A stretch of DNA of 64,000 nucleotides from Agapanthus africanus (taxonomy: Eukaryota; Streptophyta; Magnoliopsida; Asparagales; Amaryllidaceae). A program made the translations under genes and the position numbers. Position 1 is the stretch's first letter. Each line of letters begins with the position of its first letter. The notes beneath the pieces are model-generated. The model searched no databases. It was not told the origin of the DNA and saw only the letters and a list, made by a program, of their open reading frames with translations. This document shows, piece after piece, positions 35,455 to 47,665 of the stretch. The DNA lies in contig CM057338.1 of the NCBI GenBank assembly GCA_030015575.1, forward strand, positions 631,462,189 through 631,526,188, given 5' to 3'.

Positions 35455-38209
35455 TTGACCGAACCCGCTTGTTATACTGAGCTGGGGAACGTTGGTCCCG
35501 CTCCAACTTATAATTGTTATAAGACAGAGCAGGAAATTGGGGATTACCAGAATTCCCGTGCCGCCCAAACGAAGGGAGTGCATGCTGATGCATCATCTTC
35601 GGGTGTGTTCATTATACAGAACTGTTTCTCAGTATTCTTTACGTCCTGGGTATGTGATGCCAGATCGGGATCCCAGATATGTAATCTGTTACATAGGGCT
35701 ACAGTTAGGTAGAGAACTGAGAACGGGTGATAAGTTTCATGAGGCAGAAAACGGGGCAAGTGTTGCAGCCAAGTCTGTCGGTCACTGTCACCCTGTATTA
35801 CCAATACATTGATTCTGAATGAATGTTATTAGATACCGAACCTGATATACCAAATCATATCACTCTCTTTGGTAGAAAAGAAAGGATATAATTTTGAATT
35901 GATGGATAATGTTTTGAACATTTCCTATATCAAAAGTTGATCGGTTCAGGCACGTTATCTAAAAGCATTGATGTTCTAAATCAAACCACAGTTCTTAGTA
36001 TATGGAACACACACAAGAGGAAGAGTTCAGAAATGAACGGATTCTTCTTGAGGTATTGTAGACTAGGTCAGATCAATGCGACCCGACTAGCTGAAGTTAC
36101 ATATAGATGCATATTTAAATCAGTTTGAATTTACATCTTATGAAACTTGCCAGTCATGTCACAAAGATAAGATGACCATAGCTCCGTTTACTGGAAACAG
36201 AGAAAGAGTTAGTAAACTCTTGGGATGATACATATTGATGTATGTCAGATCCCCTGTCTACATATGCCAGAACTGGTTCTTTATACTTCATTACATTCTC
36301 TGATAATCTCTCAAGATTCAGACATATGTTCCTGTTGAAACATGAGTCCGAGCCTTTTGAGATATTCACAGAATATAAGATAGAAGTAGAGAACCAAAAT
36401 ACGGGTATAAGTATTATGTCCTTTGATGTGATCAAGGAGGAGAATACTTGAGCACGAAATTCCTGGAATATTCTAAAGGAGAATGAGATTCTCTCTCAGC
36501 ATTACTCCTCCGTATACACCATAGCACGATGGTATATCGGGGCGGAGCAGATACACCCTATTTGATATGGTGTGCTCTATGATGAGTAATACTGAGTTAC
36601 CTTTTTCCTTTTGGGAGTTATGCACTTATGAAGTTGCATACCTATTGAATAGGGTTCCAATCAAATCAGTTGCCTACCACTTCATATGTGATATGGAAAA
36701 GGAAGAGCCCATTTCTTAAGTTAGTTAAGATTTGGGGTTGTCCAGCCTATGTTTAAAAGCAAAATCCGGACAAGCTCGAGGCAAGATCTGTTATGTAGAA
36801 CTGGAAATTTTCCAGCTATACAAACTAAAGCTGATGATTTGAAAGAACCAAAGGATTCAATAGTTACCAACGAACCTCAGCCTCTCCGCCGATCTAGTAG
36901 GGTTCCTCACCCACCTGAGAGATACTTTGGTTTCTCTATAACAGTGGGAGCGAGGATTACATCATAAGATGATGATCCAACTAGTTTCGAGCTGGCCATC
37001 AGGAGTGGGACTCTGTAAGAATGGCTGGATGCTTAGTGAACTGAGATGGAATCCATGTATACCAGCAAAGTATGGACTTTGGTTGCTATATCTGAAGGGT
37101 TAAATCCCCATCAGGAGCAGGTATATCTAGAGAAGATTACTTGGTGTACATGGAAAAGTTGAGACTTTCAAAGCTAGACTTGTTAAAAGTTTGCATCATT
37201 GACCAGGTGTGGATAATGATGAAACCTTTTCAAGTAGCTATGCTTAAGTCCATCCAGATCCTACTTGTCACGGCTACATACCATGACTGCGATATCTGGT
37301 GGTTGGGTGTCTTGACTGCTTTTCTAAATGATGATTTAGAAGAGAGCGTCTATAAGTACAACAGCCAGAGGGCTTCGTAGACAGTGGGAGCAGCGGAAAC
37401 GTGTGCAAGATGCTTTATTGGATAAAGCAGGCATCGCGGAGTTGGAACATCTGTTTTGATGAATTAGTCAAAGAGTTTGACATCATCAAAATGGTAGATG
37501 AACCTTGTATAAACAAAAAGGTAGTAGGGAGTATGGTGACGATCCTCGTAGAGTACGTGGAAGACATACTCTTGATAGGGAAGGAGTTTCCTATGCTGCG
37601 CTCGATCAATCTCCGCTTATCACAATGATTCTCCATATAGGATTAAAGTGATACCTACTAAATCCTAGGTTTTGGATCTATGAGATAGATCTAAATGGAT
37701 GTTAGGATTCTCACTAGTTGTAGTGAGAAGGTATCAATCGACCCTAGGGAGAATCACTGGAAGGGTTCCAGGGTGATAAAGACGACTGAATGTCAGTCGC
37801 AGGCATTGTCTTTACCCTCAATCGAGGGACGGTATGTTGGAAGAGTTCCAAGATAGATACCGTGGCACACTAGACGATAAAGGCAGGATACATCGCTACT
37901 TAAGATGCTACCAAAGAGGTTGTTTGGGTGTATATTGGTTCATAAGATGAACTATGTTCCTCCCATTGTTTGACAATGGAGTTGTGGCTTATGCCAAGGA
38001 ACGCCGGTCCCATCAGTGATCCAGACATATTCTAAGGCAGTATCACTTGATCATGGAGATGGTTGATCTCCAGGGAGATCGAGGTTAGGAGAGTAGACTC
38101 AGAGGAAAACACAGCGGATCCACTCACGAAAGGCCTTTTTCCCAGAGAGAGACTTTTATGGGATGGTTGAGTATGAGATACTTCAAACCACTGCTACAGA
38201 TGGCCCTAG
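35455..38209 (+). pseudogene. AngE gag-pol remnant
   Basis: Same truncated and frameshifted copia polyprotein as AngD: the same gag deletion at the start, the same loss of integrase reading, and the same deletion after the RT active site. The RT pieces are 37141-37380 and 37401-37628. The catalytic YVDD reads YVED (37554-37565), a further private change. No functional product is expected. Confidence 0.85.
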
Positions 38210-38223
38210 TGCAAGTGGGAGAT
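38209..38223 (+). other. AngE polypurine tract
   Basis: GTGCAAGTGGGAGAT directly before the 3' LTR, intact. Confidence 0.85.
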
Positions 38224-40444
38224 TGTTAGTTATATGTATGCCCTAGAGGCCATTACTGTACATTGGATGTATATTGTAGTGGATGCTGGGACATATATAG
38301 GGAGGACTTTCTTGCTCGACATGATAGTATGCTATCTGGTTGATCTTTACCTTAACGTGTACACTGATTGTCTCCCTGTTACATGTTGGTAAAGCCCTTA
38401 GGATCTGTACTTGACTACCTGGACTATGATGCGGATCATACTAGTGGGGACATGGTAGTCCATAAGTACATCCTTCAAAGTCCCTAGTCGTGGGTGTATC
38501 GAGACGGGGCATCGATATACCAGAGTAGACTAGCGTGTACCTTCTCGACCCATACAGATGGGCGATGGATGATCCCATATCCATCGGTGTTTGACATCAG
38601 AGATGATATACGGGTGCTCAGTAGAGACTGGGTACACTGGACGGACTCGCCGAGAACTCCCAGATGGTATTATACCTCACGTCAGATGGCAGTTCTCTGG
38701 TGACACTGGTACAGAGTAGTCTGTTGACCCGAGATCGTCATAGAGTCTTGTGTGGTTCCCACTGTGCTTTGATTTCTATCTTACCACGTCCAAGAGGGCG
38801 TGCAAAACGGTGGTTTTTGGGTACAGTCCCGAGTCACATGGAGGCAATGAGCGATAGGAGGGGATTCGTCTCTCCCGGTATAGGGAGTTGATGTTGTGCT
38901 GTGTTCGATTGGCTATAACAGGAAATCCCTGGCCAGGGTTGCTGAGATTTACTGGTAATTGTTACCAGTAGTTTCTCGAATTGTTATAGACCTCAAATCG
39001 ACACGACTTATCGAGCTATTGGGGTCTGACGTTTACCACCCCTAGGCGAGATATGCGACATATCAAACGATCAGACCGGACTGTACGGTAGTGTTACTGG
39101 TTGGATTCACTGGAGTGTGAGCGGGCTTGCTCGTCGATCTTCAGATCGCTCAATACCCGGGTGACCGTTACGTTTAGCAGACCGCTTGCGGCTTGTGGAT
39201 GTTTGATATGATCATCATCCGCTGCCAGCGTATTGACGAGTCTTTAGAGTCCTACACAGAGGTTTCCTGGCTCAAGAGAAACGAAATAGGAGCGTATATG
39301 AGATATGTGCGGGACCGAGAATGATACCAGTATGTGATACTGTATTCGATTCTCGCGATTTGTGACATTGATCGGTTATATGCGATATAGCCGGGTTATC
39401 GGATCAAGTGTTGATTCGATAAGTTGTTACTGTTGATATTAGTCGGTTATATGCGATATGACCGGATAATTAAATCAAGTGTTGATTTAATGATTTAATG
39501 CATAATTATATATTTGATATATTACTTTGCATTAACTAGTATCGGTTCACTTTAAATGGATTTTCTCACTCGGGTGTGCACATTTCATATGCGATATGAT
39601 TTGTGCACTTGCTTGTATCATGTTTGATGGTGCATGCCCTTTTTGTTAAGTGTATAGAATTAAACCTTGGTTAATGGAATGGTTAGGGTTTACTATTTGA
39701 TTATTCATTTTATTCATTTGTTTATTTCTTTTTGGGGAAAAAAATTGCATGATAAAATGGTGGCATTTTTGTTTCATTCATGAAGCTTCATGAATACTTT
39801 GACCATTGCAACCATTTTGTCATCTTGTAAAAACCTAACCATTCACTAACCATGATCAATTCTCTACATTAAACCATGGTTACTATTATGATAAGGATGG
39901 TTTTTCTTTTCTTATAAAACACAATTCTTATCATAATATTCTTCTTCTTCTTCCTTCAACTCAAGAAGAAAACATAAGGTCCATCAATGGTGATTGATGA
40001 TTAAGAGTGAGAAATCCAATTCTAAAGTCTACCCACTTCCTATTTCTTCATCCTCTACCCCTTGCCAAGTAGTAGAGTGTGTTTCCTTCACAAGTTTTCA
40101 TGACTTGGTGAAGGTGGAGCTTGATCTTTCGATGCCTCGACGTAGATCATCTTCGGCATGGACATCGACGACCTAGCTTGCCCATTCTCCGACGAAGCCG
40201 ACGCTAGAGCCCGGAAAATCACTTGGACAGCGAGGGGACTTCGTTGTGGAGCTATGGAGGTGGAGCACCGGATCTACAAAGGTTGTATTTCCGTATTTCA
40301 TATAGTTAAAGATGTTAACTTGTTATCTTTTCGCCTAGACATCTAGCCAACGATCCGTAGTCGGGTTTCTCGGCACCGTTAATTTATGAAATTGGCATGG
40401 TTGATGCCTTGTGAGACCTCACTAGGGTGCCTAGGTACCCTACA
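38224..40444 (+). repeat. AngE 3' LTR
   Basis: 2221 bp, TG...CA, followed by the ATATA duplication. Confidence 0.95.
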
Positions 40445-40449
40445 ATATA

Positions 40450-43162
40450 CGTCCTAAATCAACACACAGTTTTCAGCATACAACACACTAATAAAAGAAA
40501 AGTTTCAGAAATAAATGAAGCTTTTCTTTGGCACTATAGACTTGGTCATATTAACGAAACAAGACTAAACAAGTTACACAAAGATGGATATTTAAACTCT
40601 TTTGAATATAAATCTTATGCGACTTGCCAGTCTTGTATCAAGGGTAAAATGACCAAAACTCCGTTTACCGGACACGGAGAAAGAGCTACTGAGCTCTTAG
40701 GCCTCATACATAGTGATGTATATGGGTCAATATCTACACAGGTTAGAAGCGGTTTTTCATACTTCATTACTTTCACTGACGATTTCTCAAGATTCGGTCA
40801 TGTATTTTTATTAAAGCACAAATCCGAAGCTTTCGAGAAATTCACTGAATATAAACTCGAAGTAGAAAAACAAACCGGCTTGAGTATCAAAATGCTTCGA
40901 TCAGATCGAGGTGGGGAGTACCTCAGTACAGAGTTTGCAAACTTCCTAACAGAGAATGGGATTCTCTCTCAGCTCACTCCTCCTTACACACCACAGCACA
41001 ACGGTGTGTCTGAACGACGGAATCGTACCCTATTAGATATGGTCCGATCCATGATGAGTGATGCTGAGTTACCCGTCTCATTTTGGGGGCATGCATTGGA
41101 GACTACAGCGTTTCTACTAAACAGGGTTCCAACCAAAACCGTGTCTACCACGCCATTTGAGATATGGCATGGGAAGAGACCATCTCTTAAGAGAATTAAG
41201 ATTTGGGGTTGTCCGGCCTATGTTAAAAAGCAGAATCCGGACAAACTCGAGACACGGTCGGTCATGTGTAATTTTGTGGGATATCCAAAGAACTCTTATG
41301 GATATCTATTCTACCACAAGGAGGAACAAAAAGTGTTTGTTTCTCAGCATGCCACATTCTTGGAAAAAGAGTTTTTCACAAAAGAAACTGATGGCAATGT
41401 GGTAGATCTAGAAGAGGTTCTAGAAACACAAACTACAAATGACGACTTGGTTGAACCGGCTGTTGCAATAGAAACTGAGGAACCTCGACCACTCCGTAGG
41501 TCTGGTAGGACTTCTCGCCCACCGGAGAGGTACTACGGTTTCCTCATTGATGGTGACAGAGAAGACTGCATCATGGAGGATGATGACCTTACCAGCTTTC
41601 AGCAAGCTATCACGAGTGGAGACTCTGTGAAGTGGCTGGATGCCATGAGATCCGAAATGGAGTCTATGTACACCAACAAAGTATGGACTTTGGACGTTAT
41701 ACCCCCTGGGGTAAAACCTGTGGGGTGCAAATGGATCTTTAAAAGAAAGATTGGTGTAGATGGGCAGGTAGAGACCTATAAGGCAAGACTTGTGGCGAAG
41801 GGTTTTCGTCAAGGACCAGGTTTGGACTATGACGAGACTTTTTCTTCCGTAGCCATGCTTAAATCCATTCGGATCCTACTTGCTATTGCTGCTCACTACG
41901 ACTATGAAATCTGGCAGATGGACGTTAAAACGGCATTTCTAAATGGAGATTTAGAAGAATGCGTTTATATGGATCATCCAGAGGGCTTCTTTGACAGTGG
42001 GAGCAGCGGGAAAGCATGTAGATTGCTTAAATCTATATATGAGTTAAAGCAGGCATCACGGAGTTGGAACATCTGTTTCGATGATATTATCAAAGAGTTT
42101 GATTTCATCAAAAATCCAGATAAACCTTGTGTTTATAAGAAGGCTGTAGGGAGAGCTGTCACATTCCTCGTATTGTACGTGGATGACATTCTTCTGATAG
42201 TAAATGATATTCCTATGCTACAGTCGGTCAAATCTTTCTTATCACTAAGGTTCTCCATGAAAGACCTGGGTGATGCCACAAACATTCGGGGCATTAGGAT
42301 CTATAGGGATAGATCCATGAGGTTATTTGGATTGTCCCAAACCAGGTACATCAACACCATCCTAAAAAGGTTTAGTATGGAAGACTCCAAGCGGGGTGCC
42401 TTACCCGCTTGCCATGGGGTCACTCTCTGTAAGGACTCTTGCCCAAAGACCAATGAAGAGAGTGCTCGCATGAGCATTATACCCTTTGCTTCGGCAGTAG
42501 GATCTATAATGTATGCGATGTTATGTACATGCCCAGACGTAGCTTATGCACATAGTGTTGTAAGCAGGTATCAATCCAACCCAGGGGAGAATCACTGGAT
42601 AGCTGTGAAGAATATTCTTAAGTACTTGCAAAGGACTAAAGAATTGTTCTTGGTGTATGGTAATAGAGATCTCCAAATGGAGGCCTTTACCGATTCGAGC
42701 TTCTAGAGCGATAAGGACGACAGCAAATCTATCTCTGGGTTTGTATTTACCCTCAATGGAGGGGCGGTAAGTTGGAAGAGTTCCAAACAGGATACCGTTG
42801 CAAACTCTACGATGGAGGCTGAGTACATTGCTGCAAATGATGCCGCTAAGGAAGCCGTCTGGATGAGGAAGTTCGTCTCGGAGCTAGGAGTAGTTCCAAC
42901 CATTATTGATCCAATACCATTGTATTGCGATAATAATGGGGCTATGGCATTAGCCAAGGAGCCCAGGTCCCATCAGCGGTCCAGACACATCCTGAGGCGT
43001 TTTCATTTGATCCGGAAGATTGTAGATCACCGCGAGATCGAGATTAGGAGAGTAGACACAAAGAATAACGCCTCGGATCCACTCACCAAGGCCCTCCCTC
43101 AGCCGCAGCAAGAGCGACTTTTTGAGATGTTGGGTATGAGATACGCCAATAACTGGCCTTAG
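40450..43162 (+). pseudogene. AngC pol (integrase, RT, RNase H), one stop
   Basis: Continues the AngC polyprotein from the codon split by AngE. The integrase zinc site is at WH/GHI and CQSC; catalytic Asp 40716-40718, Asp 40904-40906 and Glu 41012-41014 give correct D,D35E spacing. RT has MDVKTAFLNG and YVDD at 42176-42187. RNase H follows, with a single TAG at 42704-42706 where AngB has CAG. The frame continues to 43162 and ends 14 bases before the 3' LTR. Apparent private changes are SIYELKQ for SIYGLKQ, ETFSSVAM for ETFSPVAM and LIVND for LIGND. Apart from the AngE insertion this is the least damaged pol here. Confidence 0.92.
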
Positions 43163-43176
43163 TGCAAGTGGGAGAT
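43162..43176 (+). other. AngC polypurine tract
   Basis: GTGCAAGTGGGAGAT next to the 3' LTR. It begins at the last base of the pol stop codon. Confidence 0.85.
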
Positions 43177-43222
43177 TGTTGGATATATGTATGCCCTAGA
43201 GGCCATTATATGATAGTGGATG

Positions 43223-43258
<36 letters not shown>

Positions 43259-45258
43259 GTGTACATTCTTTCTCGACATGATAGTATGCTATCTGGTTCT
43301 TCTTTATCTGACATGTTGATTTGATCATGCTTTTATTCATTCACACATGTTGATAAAGCCCTCAGGATATAGGCTTGACTACTGTGATTATGATGGAGAT
43401 CTTACTAGTGGGACATCTGTAGTTTATAAGCATATCCTGAAATGTCCCTAGTCGTAGGTATATCAAGACGGGGCATCGATATACCAGAGTAGACTAGCGT
43501 ATATGATACTAGACCCATATGATGAGCGATGGATGTTCCCACATTCATCGATGTTTGACATCGAGATCGTATACGGGTGCTCAGTGGTGACTGGGTACAC
43601 TGGACGGACTCACCGAGAACTCCTATATAGAATTATATCTATCATCGGATAGTAGTTCTCAGGTGACACTGGTGCAGGTTAGTCTGTAGACCCGAGATCG
43701 TCATAGAGTCTTGTGTGTTCTCCCACTGTACTTTGATTACCATCCTACCACGGCTCTACTGAGTCGTGCAAACAGGTGGCCGTTGGGTACAGTCCCGAGA
43801 CACAGGAAGGCGATGAGCGATAGGAGAGGTTTCGTCTCTCCCAGTATTGGCAGTTGATGTTGTGCTGTGCTCGATTGGCTATATCAGTAAGTCCCTGGCC
43901 AGGGCTGTTGAGATTTACTGATAAGTGTTATCAGTAGTTTCTCGATCTGTTGTAGACCATTCATCGGCATGACTTATTGAGTTATTAGGGTCGACGTTAC
44001 CATCCCTAGACTCGATATGCAGCATATCTGACGAAGAGACCGGACCGTACGGTAGTGTTGCCGGTTGGCTCGACGGGAGTTGTGACAGGTTCGCTTGTTT
44101 TCTTCTGATCGCTCAATACCCGGGTGGCCGTTACGTTTAGCTGACCACTTGCAGCTTGGGGGTGATTGATATGATCATCACCCACTGCCGGCGTATTGAC
44201 GAGTCTTAGAGTCCCATAATGGAGTTGCCTAGTCCAGGCGAAACGATGTGGTGCGCATATGAGATATGCGCGTGGACCCGGTTAAAATACGTGTATGAGA
44301 TACCGTATATTAATCGGGCGGTTTGCTTTTGGTCGGGTCGTATGTGATATGACCGGGTTGCTAAATCAAGTGTTGATTTATCATTGACCATTAGTTTCTC
44401 ACTTTAAATCCTTTGTTGTCTTTTTTGTATGCATGCATGTATGCATTTATTCTCATTCATGTACATAGGATGTGCATGCACACATACATGCATACATAAT
44501 GTTATCATGGTTGTTGATATAGTGGATGGTGGCAATATAAGACTCACACCATTTGTAAAATATATGGATTTTAATTTTTTGGAAAAAGAAAAATGGAAAT
44601 GGAAATTGATTATCATGGTTTAATTTTATATTCTTGCACTAACCCTTTGTTTTAACCATGATTCATTTTCCATGGTCATTTTTGTTCCAAACTAAAATAT
44701 CTAGATATTTTATAACCATGGTTGAGAATGAGAGAGTGAAAATATATATATTTTCATTTTCTCATTTTATTCATAACCTTATCATTATCTTGATTTTTAT
44801 AAGCCATCATCTTCTTCCTCCTTTCTCTCTTGCTCTCTAGTTTTCTCAAGTGAGCAAAAGAGTCACCAAGTTAGGATTTTGAAGTGAGAAAACAAACCAC
44901 ATCATCATTATACACTAGTCTTGCCCATTAGAGTAGAGTGTTAGCTTCCATTTCTTTTCTTGATCTAGTGAAGCTTCAAGCTTGAACAGAGAGGACTCCA
45001 GGTGGATCGTCGTGGACCTAGAGGATCTCAAGCGGACCTTTTTCCAACCCTCAAGTTGCCAAGGAGTCTAGCGTAGGGAGCTACAAAGGTTGTACTCTCA
45101 AAACCCTAGCTTTTACTACTTGTGTTTGTGTTAAAGTTAAGTTGCCCTAATTTTTCTAGCATGATCCTTAAGTTAGTTTCTTTAGCACCATGTAAATTTT
45201 AAATATGGCATGTGTGTTGCCTCCAAACCCTTGTAGTGGTGCTGTAGGAAACCCTTCA
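43177..45258 (+). repeat. AngC 3' LTR
   Basis: 2082 bp, TG...CA, uninterrupted. A TA dinucleotide run at 43227-43254 replaces a less regular AT stretch in the 5' LTR. Confidence 0.95.
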
Positions 45259-45263
45259 TCTCG

Positions 45264-46320
45264 CTGTCTCAATATTTAGGGCTCCGGATATCCGGACTGG
45301 CCCCTGGGCTCCGGCTATCCGTACTAGCCCAAACTCCGATCGGTATCCTCCGGATATCCGACGAGTCACAATGAAGTCACCGGTCGGTAGTGCTCCCCTA
45401 CCAGGCTCAACGCCATCATCTGCGACCTTCTCGCCCCGGGGTACCGCACCAGGTCCACCATGCACCCATAGACGGTTCCTCCTCCTCCTCGAATCGGGTG
45501 TAAGATATCACTCAAGAGCCGAGAAAACTCATGGTGGACATATCTCAAATCATATCATGAGAAAACCGTAATTTTCATTTAAAATGATAATAAGTTTATA
45601 AAATCTTGCGGTTTCTCCAAATCCATAAATCTCATTGAAAATCTGAATCTCGCGAATAAATAAACAATGAATTTAAAATGTATTGGGCTCCGGCAATCCG
45701 GACTGGCCCTAAAAATGCATAACAATGAATATGTAAATATGCATGCAAAATACGGTAATAAATGCAATGTCTAAGCTATCATATAAAGCAAGTACACTAA
45801 TACCATGTCGAAGATATCAACTAACGATTTGTACTAATGAATAGTATTTTCTAATGTGTATGTGACATGGCAATTACCGATGATGATGTGTGTGAGCTGG
45901 CAAGAAAGTGTACGTGGAGCATACGCATCATCGGTAATGGTGTTGGTGTCCTAACAGCATGATTTCGATAATAGCATATGAAACACAATATAAGCATGCG
46001 ATGCGATGCGAACAGTAAGAATATGCGGGAGCTGAATAACAAATACAACAATAAATAATCTACAATAATATATATATATCATACGGTTTGTCGTTTGAAA
46101 TAACACGAATCGTGGTGTTTAGAAAATAGGGCTACGGTGTTTTTAAGAAAAGGTACGTCCTTTGAAATATCCGTAGAATCCCTTGACCTGTCTTTAAAAT
46201 ACTCATGATTCGTTAGTTATGAAATAGGTATGACCGAGTCTAGTCTAACATCTACAAGTAAACTACTGGACTAAACTAACAGACTGATCAAAAGGGTAAG
46301 GAAAAACCACGTAAGTCTGA

Positions 46321-46360
<40 letters not shown>

Positions 46361-47483
46361 GTCGGTGATCCTGCCTCAATAGTATCACATATGATACAAT
46401 GTATAACATGATATCCTCGAGTCAAGAGTGTGGATCTATCATCAATATATAGCTCGTACGGTAAATCCATCGTACGGCATCCCAAATCTGGGTACGGGTC
46501 AAATATCACATTTATCTCATTAGTCATCTGGTATCCTTTTCATCATATATCATGATCTGGGGGTACTGATCTACGTCTAGTACATACTGATACCATCTAC
46601 ATATATGTATGCGTGTGTATGAAAACACATTGCTCAATGATCCGCTAATATAACATGTCGTATCTCATAATACGATCCAATTCTCATCACTGATCTCATG
46701 GCATGTGCCCAATTTCATCGACTCATCTCCAAGTACCAAGTACTATCCTCATAATCCAAGTATATGTATACGTATATATATAGTCACATACCTATGTGTT
46801 TGTGTGTATATACATATCCCCATATACGCACAAGAAATAAAAGGTATGCAAGTGCGTGTGTGCGTGTGGGTGTAATCTCTAATCTAGGGTTTCGCGACTA
46901 AGAAGCTAAAATAATTTACTTCTAATTACACTAAAACTATATCATGAACACCTAGAATCTATCTTGATAATCAATAATCTCATAATAAACATATATATGT
47001 ATATATATATATATATGTATACGTATTCGTATACTACACTACGAAACTGTGGGAGTGTTATACGCCATCCACCCGACTTCCCCTGTAGATATATATCTAC
47101 TCACCTTGATCCTCGCCTGTCGAAGTCGATGACGCCACGTTCGTCCTTATTGTTCAAGTCCACTCGAGGGTACCTACATATACATACACAAGATATCGTA
47201 AACCGAAATCACGCACGAAAACCAAATCGGCACGAGTATCACACATAGGTTAAAACCTATAGTTTGCTCTCGCAATTCAACCAAATAACACTCGATACTG
47301 ACGTACAAACGTCAAGTGACCGAGATAACATATAAATATCAAAACTTAAATCCATAAACATCACGAAATACAAGGCAGTAACCAATAAAAGTGGTACCAG
47401 ATTTTAGTTCAGGTCAAATTAGCTTAAACAAACCATATTGGGGTGATGTACAAGGTGTATATGACCTATAGAAGGAACCTGGG
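45264..47483. other. Unassigned old repeat or intergenic sequence
   Basis: 2.2 kb with no convincing gene. Three copies of a 25-nt imperfect palindrome of the form GGGCTCCGG...CCG.ACT.GCCC lie at 45279-45303, 45306-45330 and 45685-45709. A TA microsatellite lies at 46324-46357 and a mixed TA/GTA run at 46988-47030. The base composition and palindromes suggest a decayed LTR-type repeat, but I cannot assign it. Confidence 0.5.
46324..46357. repeat. (TA)n microsatellite
   Basis: About 17 uninterrupted TA units in the unassigned segment. Confidence 0.9.
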
Positions 47484-47665
47484 TGTTAGTGTATATGCCC
47501 TAGGGGCCATTATTGTATCATACTTGTATGTATATTACTTAATGGAAGTTTGGGATATTCACAGTTGTATATACGGTCTTGCTAAAAATAGTAGTATGCT
47601 ACTTGGTTTGTGTCTACTTTAATATGTGCATATGTTTCTTGTAACGTATCACTTATACATATTAG
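47484..47665 (+). repeat. AngF: first 182 bp of an Angela-like LTR
   Basis: It starts TGTTAGTGTATATGCCCTAG, like AngB and AngG, and stops where AngG begins. The remainder should resume after AngG's 3' LTR, outside the window. If it is a true element start, its TSD is CTGGG (47479-47483). Confidence 0.8.

Larger units (their letters stand above)
28182..40444 (+). mobile_element. AngE: non-autonomous Angela-like element, sister of AngD
   Basis: Direct LTRs (28182-30409, 38224-40444) and TSD ATATA (28177-28181, 40445-40449), inserted in AngC's pol frame. The LTRs differ at about 29 positions by eye (~1.3 %). Without SoloL it is about 10.4 kb. It shares AngD's gag deletion, pol lesions, leader duplication and 280-bp leader segment. 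Confidence 0.95.
11980..45258 (+). mobile_element. AngC: Angela-like copia element split by AngD and AngE
   Basis: The outer element of the middle stack. Its LTRs start TGTTGGATATATGTATGCCC and end CCCTTCA. The TSD TCTCG is at 11975-11979 and 45259-45263. Its own sequence is 11980-12318, 22690-28181 and 40450-43176 plus the 3' LTR 43177-45258; AngD and AngE account for the rest. Without the insertions and their TSD copies it is about 10.3 kb, a normal Angela length. Gag carries four stops and pol one. Closed reading across both insertion sites supports the reconstruction. Confidence 0.93.

Noticed and set aside
46324-46357. AT-rich run as an origin or matrix attachment site
   Set aside because: A plain TA microsatellite without further support.
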